From contig CAMPGG010000044.1 of NCBI GenBank assembly GCA_946885335.1, positions 1 through 16,163 of the forward strand: a stretch of 16,163 bases of DNA, read 5' to 3'. The position numbers and the translations under genes were made by a program. Positions 9,163-16,163 of the stretch are shown in pieces. The stretch is from an uncultured Chitinophagaceae bacterium. GTDB lineage: Bacteria > Bacteroidota > Bacteroidia > Chitinophagales > Chitinophagaceae. Numbering within the stretch: position 1 is the stretch's first letter; each line of letters starts with the position of its first letter. Below the pieces are notes generated by a model that made no database searches, had not been told where the DNA came from, and was given only the letters and a program-made list of their open reading frames with translations.

Positions 9163-9218
9163 CCCTTTTCAAAAGTATTTATAAATGCATTCTTAAAGAA
9201 TAGTTAATATAACTTTAA
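9163..9218 (-). promoter_or_regulatory. Probable SusC operon promoter with adjacent dyads
   Basis: In the gap 9031-9306 upstream of SusC, the minus strand reads TACTTTTG at 9177-9170, matching the Bacteroidota -7 consensus TAnnTTTG. About 20 nt upstream is TTCTTT (9200-9195), a poor match to the -33 TTTG. The transcript would begin near 9163 and carry a leader of about 130 nt. Immediately upstream sits AGTTA-ATA-TAACT (9202-9214, perfect 5-bp arms), and TTAAAG/CTTTAA arms lie at 9193-9198 and 9213-9218, possible regulator sites. No convincing terminator for the lyase gene was seen in the same gap. Sequence-only evidence. Confidence 0.45.
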
Positions 9219-9306
9219 CGATGGACAATCTTACGATTGCAAGTTATTTTATCAAAATATAAGAATGTATATAAATTCATTTATTGATATGAAGTGAAGT
9301 GTATTA

Positions 9307-11325
9307 TCATTCACCAATCAACACGGTAGAACCATCAGCAGGTAAACAAACAGAAAACTTACGGCCATTTATTTTTCCGGAAATACATCCACCTTTATGC
9401 AATGGATCGCTGATGTAAATTTTATTACCCGATACCAGGAGCAGGCAGGGTTTATCTACAGATATTTTCATATCCCTGGTTAATTTGATTTTTGCCGCAT
9501 GATGAAATGCTGCCATGATCGTTTGCTTTTCAAAACTTACCGCCTGGCAAATGCTGTCGTTACGCAGTATGTCCCAATTTGGATCATTGGCTATAATCTC
9601 TGCCTGGCCTGCATTTGGTGCATAAGCCACAACATAACCCGTAGCGTTATTACGGGATGAATGAATAATGGCAGGCAGGAATATTTTATCATCGATTAAT
9701 GCTGAAGGTTCTGATTTATTAATGTCGGACCACCTTGCTTTTTTATGCAGCAATTGAATATTTACACTATCATTTTCGAGTGGGATGTAAACAAAATCAT
9801 TATGATGCAGCCAATCTACCTGGTTGTAAAAATGTTTTCCTTCCTTTAAAATATTTCCAACGCGGTTCAATGTTACTTCACCTTGCCAGCGGGATTGATC
9901 CATTACAGTGAATGCCGGCTCTGAAAGATTTTTAGTTTCAATACCAGCGATCAGCATAACATGTATATTTTTATAAGAAGCCCAGTATTTTTTTGCATTC
10001 AACGATTGCCCGTTTTTTTCTAATGAATAATCCATCGCGGCCATGCCAATGTTTCCGTCACTTACATTGCCTGCAAATTGTTGTCTTTGAATCTTATCTT
10101 TTTTTTCACCACTGAAATTGGTGATGCCCGGAAGTTTTTCCCAATCCCAAAAAGGAAGAAGATTAAAATATTCATTGCCATTGCTGATAAAATAATAATC
10201 GCCGCTGTTTAATAATTCACCTTCCAGGTTTTCCTGATTGATAGATTCCGTTAACAGGGTCCTTGTTGAATTGGTCTTGAGAAAAAAGCTATACTGCTGC
10301 TGGTGATAGGCAGTGAAATCTGAATAAGGAAAATATCGATAGCCATTTAAAGTCTCCCTGCCTTGCTGAATTTCATACATCGCTTTGAAAGCTTCTTTAC
10401 TGGCAGGTTGCATTTCATATAGTAAAGGAATGATGTTGCGGATGTCTGCACTGTGCAATGCATTTTTCCTGCTGGCGGCACGGTCAATAGTACCGGGTAC
10501 CGTATTGATTCCACGGGCCATCCATTGCCATCCATTCAAAACAAATTGGGTAAGGATATTTATTTTTTCCGGTGGAAATGCTAATGATAGATTGCGCAGT
10601 TGCCAGGCAATGCGAACATCATCCACTAAAAATGCACCACCATAATGATACATCTGCAATCTTTTACCATGCTGGTGAAAACTGTAATCGGGTTGCACGC
10701 CTTCATCCGTTGTAATTTTAATAACGGTCATAATCGTATCCCGGCAATGTTTCATCAATTTCCAATCATTGGTAAATGCGCCAAAATGCAAACCGAGATC
10801 CGCACTCCAAACCAGGTTTGCACCCGTGCCATCCAATTTATACTGGCCCAGGATCTCTATCGATTTTTTTCTTTCATCCGGCGTTAATCCATCGCCCATT
10901 AAAACCAATATATCCCGCATAATCTGTGGAACGCCTATTTCATTATGCCACCAATTTTTACTTTTATAGCGATGCCTGAACCAATCTTCCAATCCTAATG
11001 ATATTGTTTGTTTGATGATTGAAGAATGATAATTTGCCGTTCCTTCTTTTGCCCAGGACATGGCCAGGTCCCTTACCCGTTGCAGGTGCCGTGATACCTG
11101 CCAGACACCTTGCTGATCGTCATTGTAAGCTATATCCGGCCATTTACCATCCGTATTAATTGTCGGCAATTCACCCGGTGATGGATAAGATGTATCCGTT
11201 AAATACAAAAAGTGTTTATACCTGTTTAAAATAGTATCGATCTCATCATTCGCCTGTGAAAAACAAAGCAGGTTAAAACAAATCAATCCAGGAAAAATCA
11301 ACAGCGCTTTCATCATTTTAATCAT
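9307..11325 (-). CDS. PL8-family polysaccharide lyase (chondroitin AC / hyaluronate / xanthan lyase type), secreted
   Basis: About 672 residues from the ATG at 11325, close to PL8 length. The reading frame can be extended to a TTG at 11337 overlapping the GH27 stop, but the ATG has AAGG 5 nt upstream and begins a good signal peptide (MIKMMKALLIF... ending CFSQ), so it is preferred. Residue numbers below count from the TTG. An (alpha/alpha) toroid (about 30-350) contains KNWWHNEIGVPQIM and TGANLVW. It is followed by beta-sandwich domains with EYFNLLPFWDWEKLPGIT (389-406). Catalytic candidates are Asn174, His223 (DYSFHQHG), Tyr232 (HYGGAF) and the pair Arg286/Arg290; their spacing matches the Asn175/His225/Tyr234/Arg288/Arg292 set of the Pedobacter heparinus chondroitin AC lyase as recalled. 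It would cleave by beta-elimination next to a uronic acid, feeding the GH88 enzyme two genes upstream. Glycosaminoglycan versus bacterial exopolysaccharide specificity cannot be settled here. Confidence 0.87.
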   Translation of the reverse strand: MIKMMKALLIFPGLICFNLLCFSQANDEIDTILNRYKHFLYLTDTSYPSPGELPTINTDGKWPDIAYNDDQQGVWQVSRHLQRVRDLAMSWAKEGTANYHSSIIKQTISLGLEDWFRHRYKSKNWWHNEIGVPQIMRDILVLMGDGLTPDERKKSIEILGQYKLDGTGANLVWSADLGLHFGAFTNDWKLMKHCRDTIMTVIKITTDEGVQPDYSFHQHGKRLQMYHYGGAFLVDDVRIAWQLRNLSLAFPPEKINILTQFVLNGWQWMARGINTVPGTIDRAASRKNALHSADIRNIIPLLYEMQPASKEAFKAMYEIQQGRETLNGYRYFPYSDFTAYHQQQYSFFLKTNSTRTLLTESINQENLEGELLNSGDYYFISNGNEYFNLLPFWDWEKLPGITNFSGEKKDKIQRQQFAGNVSDGNIGMAAMDYSLEKNGQSLNAKKYWASYKNIHVMLIAGIETKNLSEPAFTVMDQSRWQGEVTLNRVGNILKEGKHFYNQVDWLHHNDFVYIPLENDSVNIQLLHKKARWSDINKSEPSALIDDKIFLPAIIHSSRNNATGYVVAYAPNAGQAEIIANDPNWDILRNDSICQAVSFEKQTIMAAFHHAAKIKLTRDMKISVDKPCLLLVSGNKIYISDPLHKGGCISGKINGRKFSVCLPADGSTVLIGE

Positions 11326-11333
11326 ACACCTTA

Positions 11334-12524
11334 TCAATTTTTTGACAAACGGATCATGGAAACTCCATGAGGTGAAACATTTGCCACATAACTGTTTTCA
11401 AAAAAACCTTTATCACTGTGATCCCACAGATCCCTTACATTGAATCCGCTCTTCTCTCCTGCTGCTGTCCAATCAACCTGAATAGTGGCGTCCTCATTTT
11501 TTTTATTGAAAATCAATAATACTTTATGACCATTGCTTAATGTTTTTTTCCATACTTCATATGTTTCCTTGTTTATTATTCGTGTACCCTGCTTACCTGC
11601 TTTATCCTGGTTGATGGCAATGACTTCTTTATTCATCAAAATGTTTTTGATGTCATCATTCATATTGCGAACATCATTACCTAAAAAAAGTGGTGCAGAT
11701 AATAATGCCCAGAAACTGAATTGTGCTTTTTGTTCTTCCCAGGTTTGTTTATTGTTGCGTGCATAACCAATAATAAGATTATCGGGATCGTTCCAATGAC
11801 CGGGACCTGCGAAATCCTCTTTACCTAAAACCTGTGTTTGCAAATTTTCGTACCAGTTTAAATAAGTAACATCAGGATCTTTTTCAATGTGCTTTACAAT
11901 GTCGCCGCCTGTGCGCCAGGTATGCCCAAGGCCCTGTGCCCAGCGATGTGTTGTATCGCTGTAAAAAATACACATGTTAAACAAGATGGGCCTGCCGGTT
12001 GCTTTTAAGGCTTGTCCCATCCTGTTAAATAATTCTTTATCGCTGTGGCCTTCTTTATTGCCGCATGCATCATATTTTAAATAATCGATACCCCATTCAG
12101 CATATGTTTTTGCATCTGTAACTTCATGATCATAACTACCCGGGTAACCTGCGCATGTTGTGGCGCCGGCAGAAGAATAAATACCCAGTTTCAATCCTCT
12201 TGCGTGGAGATAATCTGCCAGGAATTTCATTCCTCGGGGAAATCTTGTTGTATCAGCAAACTGACGATTATTTGCATCACGTGTTTTGGCCATCCATCCA
12301 TCATCCAGTTGCAGGTAAGTATATCCTGCATCCCGCAAACCACTGCTGACCATATCGTCTGCCGTTTCCATTATTTTTTGTTCATTGATGGTATCTACAA
12401 ACGGATACCAACTGGACCAGCCCATCGGGGGTGTTAATGCCAATGATGATTTACCAGTTATTTGTTTTTTTGGCGATAAGCACCCGGTGATAATGATTAA
12501 TAAAGAATAGACAATAATTTTCAT
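11334..12524 (-). CDS. GH27 family alpha-galactosidase-like lipoprotein
   Basis: A 396-residue protein. The lipoprotein signal MKIIVYSLLIIITGC puts the lipid on Cys15; residues after it (LSPKK) lack the acidic surface-export signal, so it likely faces the periplasm. The (beta/alpha)8 barrel starts with LTPPMGWSSWYPF (30-42) and QLDDGWM (72-78). The nucleophile is Asp152 in YLKYDACG (clan GH-D motif), and the acid/base is Asp208 in TWRTGGDIVKH; the 56-residue spacing is normal for GH27. GPGHWNDPDNLIIG (240-253) and FWALLSAPLFLGNDV (271-285) are further family blocks. A C-terminal beta domain covers about 310-396. GH27 removes alpha-galactose, and some members act on alpha-GalNAc or beta-L-arabinopyranose, so the exact sugar is uncertain. 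The gene starts 11 bp after the GH88 stop, and the lyase start follows within 10 bp of its own stop, so the three genes are probably one operon. Confidence 0.93.
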   Translation of the reverse strand: MKIIVYSLLIIITGCLSPKKQITGKSSLALTPPMGWSSWYPFVDTINEQKIMETADDMVSSGLRDAGYTYLQLDDGWMAKTRDANNRQFADTTRFPRGMKFLADYLHARGLKLGIYSSAGATTCAGYPGSYDHEVTDAKTYAEWGIDYLKYDACGNKEGHSDKELFNRMGQALKATGRPILFNMCIFYSDTTHRWAQGLGHTWRTGGDIVKHIEKDPDVTYLNWYENLQTQVLGKEDFAGPGHWNDPDNLIIGYARNNKQTWEEQKAQFSFWALLSAPLFLGNDVRNMNDDIKNILMNKEVIAINQDKAGKQGTRIINKETYEVWKKTLSNGHKVLLIFNKKNEDATIQVDWTAAGEKSGFNVRDLWDHSDKGFFENSYVANVSPHGVSMIRLSKN

Positions 12525-12535
12525 ACATGGATAAA

Positions 12536-13741
12536 TTAATGCACCGGGTTAATTTTTAATTTACCCAAATAACGAAGTGCCGCTTCAACAAAATAATAAT
12601 CTGCATAACTCAATGGCACATCCACTTCTGAAAGATTGGGTAAATGACCTACACTGTGTTGCAATAAAAATCCACCAGATTCATTACCATTTGTTTTATA
12701 GGGTGGTTTAGCAAGATTAGCTAACATGGTTTCTGCAGCCTGGTAATAAGTTGTTTTATCCTTACCCGAAACATAACCCGCTAATTCAAGCAATGCAGAA
12801 CTAATGATGGCAGCAGCAGATGCATCGCGTTTGGCGCCTGGTATGCCTGGTGCATTGAAATCCCAGTAAGGAATTTTATCTGCAGGAAGATTTGGATGGT
12901 TTAAAATAAAATTGGCAATATGTTTTGCCTGTTCAAGATATTTTTCATCTCCTGTCTCCCGGAACATCATTGTATATCCATACAGGCCCCATGCTTGTCC
13001 CCTTGCCCATGCCGATTCATCTGCCGCACCCTGGTGCGTATGTTTTTTTTGCACTGTGCCCGTTTGCGCATTGTAATCCACTACATGATAAGAACTATGA
13101 TCCGGGCGAAAATGATTTTTTAATGTAGTATTGGCATGCGTAACCGCAATATGATAAAAAGAAGAATCATTTGTTTGCCGGAAAGCATACATCAGTAATT
13201 CAAGGTTCATCATATTATCAATGATCACCAGAAAATTGGAAGGACCAGAATTCCAGGAACGGATACAACCTACAACCGGGTTAAAACGGCTGCTTAATGA
13301 ACGGGCACTGTTGATCAAAACTGTGTCGTAACGATGATCTCCTGCAATGTTATTGGCATTGCCAAAACTGCAGTACATCATAAAGCCTAGATCATGCGTA
13401 TTTTTATTGAATTGTTCTTTTTCTAATACATTCAATTTTTGCAAACCTTCATTTAATAAGCTGTTGTTATTTGAAAATTGATAGAGATAAAACAAGGTGC
13501 CCGGGTAAAAACCGCTCACCCATCCATCTGAAGGAGTAGTTAATAATTTTCCTTTTTCATAAGTCCTGGGCAGTTGATTAACTGGTGTAATTTTCATTAA
13601 CGCCTGGTATTGTTCTACAGATTTATTCAATACCTGGTTTAAATCTTTTACCAGCCCGGGATCTCCTGATCCATTTAATTTGTTTTGAGAAGAACAACCG
13701 GCTAAACAATAACAAATAGTAAAAAGCAATAACAATCGCAT
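12536..13741 (-). CDS. GH88 unsaturated glucuronyl hydrolase-like lipoprotein
   Basis: A 401-residue protein, normal for GH88. The lipoprotein signal ends CLAGC with lipidated Cys16; the following SSQNK lacks acidic residues, suggesting a periplasm-facing anchor. The single (alpha/alpha)6 barrel runs from about 30 to 395. The catalytic pair appears as Asp117 in NTHDLGFMMY and Asp175 in VIIDNMMNLELLMYA; the 58-residue spacing resembles Asp88/Asp149 of the Bacillus GL1 enzyme as recalled. HTHQGAADESAWARGQAWGL (234-253) is the strongest family block, and WDFNAPGIPGAKRDASAAAI (293-312) is typical. The enzyme hydrates the 4,5-unsaturated uronic acid left by a lyase, here most simply the PL8 lyase two genes downstream. 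GH105 is related, but these motifs favour GH88. No Shine-Dalgarno sequence is seen at the ATG at 13741, and it is the first gene of its block. Confidence 0.94.
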   Translation of the reverse strand: MRLLLLFTICYCLAGCSSQNKLNGSGDPGLVKDLNQVLNKSVEQYQALMKITPVNQLPRTYEKGKLLTTPSDGWVSGFYPGTLFYLYQFSNNNSLLNEGLQKLNVLEKEQFNKNTHDLGFMMYCSFGNANNIAGDHRYDTVLINSARSLSSRFNPVVGCIRSWNSGPSNFLVIIDNMMNLELLMYAFRQTNDSSFYHIAVTHANTTLKNHFRPDHSSYHVVDYNAQTGTVQKKHTHQGAADESAWARGQAWGLYGYTMMFRETGDEKYLEQAKHIANFILNHPNLPADKIPYWDFNAPGIPGAKRDASAAAIISSALLELAGYVSGKDKTTYYQAAETMLANLAKPPYKTNGNESGGFLLQHSVGHLPNLSEVDVPLSYADYYFVEAALRYLGKLKINPVH

Positions 13742-13868
13742 AAAGTATGTTTCATTAGTGAGGAAGATTTTCCCGCTTATACAAATATTAAAATTTAGAT
13801 CCAGTTTTACATGGAAGTTGTTATTTAACCAATGGACTATTTCATGAAACTTGCCGATGATTAAGCAT

Positions 13869-13881
13869 ATTTAGTCTAAAT
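13869..13881. promoter_or_regulatory. Perfect 13-bp palindrome in the GH88/GH92 divergent promoter region
   Basis: The 194-bp gap 13742-13935 separates divergent GH88 and GH92 genes and must contain promoters for both. ATTTAG-T-CTAAAT (13869-13881) is a perfect 6-1-6 palindrome ending 54 nt before the GH92 ATG. A lone half-like copy, ATTTAGA, lies at 13793-13799, nearer GH88. This geometry suits a dimeric regulator controlling both genes. Promoter matches are weak: TACTTTTA on the plus strand (13887-13894), and on the minus strand AATATTTG (13789-13782), each one base off TAnnTTTG. AT-rich palindromes can arise by chance. Confidence 0.4.
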
Positions 13882-13935
13882 GGAAATACTTTTAAAACAC
13901 GATCTTGTTCTTTTATATTTTTAAATTGTATTGAG

Positions 13936-16163
13936 ATGATGAAGAAGATTTTCCTGTTAGCCGCATGTTTTTGGCAGGCAGTTGTATCGGCCCAATTTGT
14001 ACAATCCATTACCGATCCTGTTGAATATGTGAATCCACTGATGGGCTCTGATTCTAAAGTAAGCCTGTCTAACGGTAATACATACCCAGCTATCGCTTTG
14101 CCCTGGGGAATGAATTTTTGGTCGCCCCAAACGAATGTGATGGGGCATGGATGGATGTACCAGTACAGTGCTGACAAGATCAGGGGATTTAAACAAACGC
14201 ACCAGCCCTCCCCATGGATGAATGATTATGGACAATTCTCCATAATGCCCGTAACATCCCGTATGGTATTTGACCAGGACCAAAGAGCCAGCTGGTTTTC
14301 GCACAAAACAGAAACAGCTAAACCTTATTATTACAGTGTTTATTTGGCGGATGCTGATGTTACTGCAGAAATTACACCTACTGACAGGGCAGCCCAATTG
14401 CAATTCACTTTCCCGGCTAATGACAGTTCCTTTATCGTGGTAGATGCGTTTGATGAAGGTTCACATATTGAGATCATTCCTGCAGAAAATAAAATCATTG
14501 GTTATACCACCAAAAACAGTGGTGGCGTACCTGCCAACTTTAAGAATTATTTTATTCTTGAATTCAGTAAACCATTTTCGGTTGCACATACCTGGTATGA
14601 TAAGACCCTGGCAAAAGATACACTGGTTTATACAGCAGATCATGTAGGAGCCATTGTTGGTTTTAAAACTAAAAAGGGTGAAAAGATCATCGTGAAGACA
14701 GCGTCTTCTTTTATCAGTTATGAACAAGCCGCACTGAATCTTGCACGGGAAATTGGTGATGATCCATTTACCGCCACCAAAGAAAAGGCAAAGGCCGCCT
14801 GGAATAAAGAATTAAACAGGATAAAAGTAGAAGGCGGAGAAATGGAACATATCAAAACGTTTTATTCATGTCTTTACCGGACACTGTTGTTTCCCAGGAA
14901 ATTTTATGAATTCAATGCTGAAAATGAAATGGTCCATTACAGTCCGTACAATGGCGAGGTGAGACCGGGTTATATGTTTACAGATAATGGATTCTGGGAT
15001 ACTTTCAGGGCGGTGTTCCCATTCTTCACCATCATGTACCCGGAATTTAGCAGCCAGGTTATGAGCGGACTGGCCAATGCATATCTTGAAGGAGGCTGGT
15101 TACCCGAATGGGCAAGCCCTGGTTTAAGAAATGTAATGATAGGATCCAATTCAGCCTCCATTATAGCAGAATCGTTTTTGAAAGGAGTACCTGTTAAGGA
15201 AATAGATATTCTGTATGAAGCGCTTTTGAAAAATGCTGAAAACGAAGGCCCGCTGACGGCTGTGGGCCGCGAAGGTGTGAGCTATTACAACAACTTAGGC
15301 TATGTGCCCTATGATGTTAACATCAATGAAAATGCAGCCAGGACACTGGAATATGCTTATGATGATTATGCGATTTACAGGCTCGCTAAAAAGTTGAACA
15401 AACCTGCTGCGGAGATTAATCTATTCAGAAAAAGATCCACTAATTATAAAAATCTTTTTGATAAGGAAACCGGGTTGATGCGGGGAAAAAATAAAGATGG
15501 AAGTTTTGCTACGCCATTCAATCCTTTTAAATGGGGTGATGCCTTTACCGAAGGAAACAGCTGGCATTATACATGGAGCGTATTTCATGATATCAAAGGG
15601 CTGGCAAACTTAATGGGCGGACCTGAAAAGTTTGCGCAAAAATTAGATTCTGTTTTTTTATTGCCACCCATATTTGATGAAAGTTATTATGGCCAGGTGA
15701 TCCACGAGATCAGGGAAATGCAGATCATGAATATGGGCCAGTATGCACATGGCAACCAACCCATACAGCATATGATCTATTTGTATAACTATGCAGGACA
15801 ACCATGGAAAACGCAATACCATATCAGGGATGTAATGAATAAATTATATCAACCCACACCAGATGGTTATTGCGGTGATGAAGATAATGGGCAGACCAGT
15901 GCCTGGTACCTGTTTTCGGCAATGGGTTTTTACCCGGTGTGCCCGGTGAACAATGAATATGTATTTGGTGCACCGCTATTTCAAAAGATCACACTCACCT
16001 TGCAGGATGGAAAAAAATTTATTATCCAGGCACCTGCAAACAGTATGGAAAATAAATATGTACGCAAAATTTCATTGAACGATAAAGTCACTAACCTGAA
16101 TTATCTAAAACATGAAGATTTAATGCGTGGCGGCAAACTTGTATTTGAGATGCAGGATAAACC
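13936..16163 (+). CDS. GH92 family alpha-mannosidase-like exo-glycosidase, cut at the right edge
   Basis: Open from ATG 13936 to the window end (742 residues visible), so only a short C-terminus is missing. The signal peptide is MMKKIFLLAACFWQAVVSAQ. An N-terminal beta-sandwich (about 25-260, with YVNPLMGSDS at 31-40) is followed by an (alpha/alpha)6 barrel with FTDNGFWDTFRAVFP (348-362), DAFTEGNSWHYTW (535-547), AHGNQPIQHMIYLYNYAG (604-621) and CGDEDNGQTSAWYLFSAMG (646-664). Glu539 fits the catalytic acid and Asp648/Asp650 the base pair; the 109- and 111-residue spacings match Bt3990 Glu533/Asp642/Asp644 as recalled. GH92 enzymes are calcium-dependent, inverting, exo-acting alpha-mannosidases. 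The GNEP motif reads GNQP here, with Gln608 (codon at 15757) in a region linked to calcium binding. It diverges from the GH88 gene and is probably co-regulated with it. The family is secure, the linkage acted on is not. Confidence 0.93.
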   Translation, partial: MMKKIFLLAACFWQAVVSAQFVQSITDPVEYVNPLMGSDSKVSLSNGNTYPAIALPWGMNFWSPQTNVMGHGWMYQYSADKIRGFKQTHQPSPWMNDYGQFSIMPVTSRMVFDQDQRASWFSHKTETAKPYYYSVYLADADVTAEITPTDRAAQLQFTFPANDSSFIVVDAFDEGSHIEIIPAENKIIGYTTKNSGGVPANFKNYFILEFSKPFSVAHTWYDKTLAKDTLVYTADHVGAIVGFKTKKGEKIIVKTASSFISYEQAALNLAREIGDDPFTATKEKAKAAWNKELNRIKVEGGEMEHIKTFYSCLYRTLLFPRKFYEFNAENEMVHYSPYNGEVRPGYMFTDNGFWDTFRAVFPFFTIMYPEFSSQVMSGLANAYLEGGWLPEWASPGLRNVMIGSNSASIIAESFLKGVPVKEIDILYEALLKNAENEGPLTAVGREGVSYYNNLGYVPYDVNINENAARTLEYAYDDYAIYRLAKKLNKPAAEINLFRKRSTNYKNLFDKETGLMRGKNKDGSFATPFNPFKWGDAFTEGNSWHYTWSVFHDIKGLANLMGGPEKFAQKLDSVFLLPPIFDESYYGQVIHEIREMQIMNMGQYAHGNQPIQHMIYLYNYAGQPWKTQYHIRDVMNKLYQPTPDGYCGDEDNGQTSAWYLFSAMGFYPVCPVNNEYVFGAPLFQKITLTLQDGKKFIIQAPANSMENKYVRKISLNDKVTNLNYLKHEDLMRGGKLVFEMQDK

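Noticed and set aside
9250..9290. AT-rich inverted repeat after the lyase stop as a terminator
   Set aside because: The arms are short and A/T only, with no GC stem and no clear T tract in the right direction.
13763..13954. Direct repeat GAAGATTTTCC at 13763-13773 and 13944-13954
   Set aside because: The second copy is inside the GH92 signal-peptide codons (KKIF), so the match is best explained by chance.
13842..14403. Minus-strand open frames of 111 and 148 residues opposite the GH92 start
   Set aside because: They overlap GH92 codons, have no recognisable domain or signal, and the plus-strand GH92 reading is unambiguous.
15736..15795. Reading Gln608 of GH92 as loss of the catalytic acid
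   Set aside because: The spacing to the Asp pair (42 residues) does not fit the catalytic acid. Glu539 in FTEGNSW has the 109/111-residue spacing expected, so the acid is present.

Overview
The window looks like part of a polysaccharide utilisation locus (PUL) from a Bacteroidota bacterium, probably of the Chitinophagaceae/Sphingobacteriales type. The basis is an adjacent SusC/SusD pair, an AT-leaning genome, weak or absent Shine-Dalgarno sequences, Bacteroidota-style lipoprotein signals, and glycan-degrading families typical of that phylum. The genus cannot be fixed from the sequence alone. No rRNA, tRNA, CRISPR array, insertion sequence or phage gene was seen.

Layout. Seven complete genes and one gene cut by the left edge lie on the minus strand. 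Read in the direction of transcription (right to left) they are: a GH88 unsaturated uronyl hydrolase lipoprotein (12536-13741), a GH27 alpha-galactosidase-like lipoprotein (11334-12524), a PL8 polysaccharide lyase (9307-11325), a 276+ bp gap holding a probable promoter, SusC (5890-9030), SusD (4106-5842), a GH97 glycosidase (2223-4103), a CE7-like acetyl esterase (867-2189), and an AraC-family regulator (1-797, its C-terminus beyond the left edge). Intergenic spaces inside the two blocks are 2 to 69 bp, so GH88-GH27-PL8 and SusC-SusD-GH97-esterase look like two operons. The last one may include the regulator. On the plus strand a GH92 alpha-mannosidase-like gene (13936 to the right edge, incomplete) diverges from the GH88 gene. 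A 13-bp perfect palindrome sits in the divergent promoter region.

How the genes may work together. SusD (surface lipoprotein) and SusC (TonB-dependent porin) would capture and import oligosaccharides. The PL8 lyase would cut next to a uronic acid and leave a 4,5-unsaturated uronyl end. The GH88 enzyme would remove that end. The esterase would strip acetyl groups, and GH27, GH97 and GH92 would remove alpha-linked galactose-type and mannose-type residues. This points to an acetylated, uronate-containing glycan with alpha-linked hexose side chains. Because no sulfatase is present, a sulfated animal glycosaminoglycan is less likely. Lyase, GH88, esterase and GH92 together would suit a xanthan-like side chain, but the two alpha-galactosidase-type families do not fit plain xanthan, so the true substrate is open. 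The most unusual points are the GH97 enzyme, in which neither the known inverting nor the known retaining set of catalytic residues seems intact, the altered motifs in the esterase and GH92, and the inverted repeats at the promoters.
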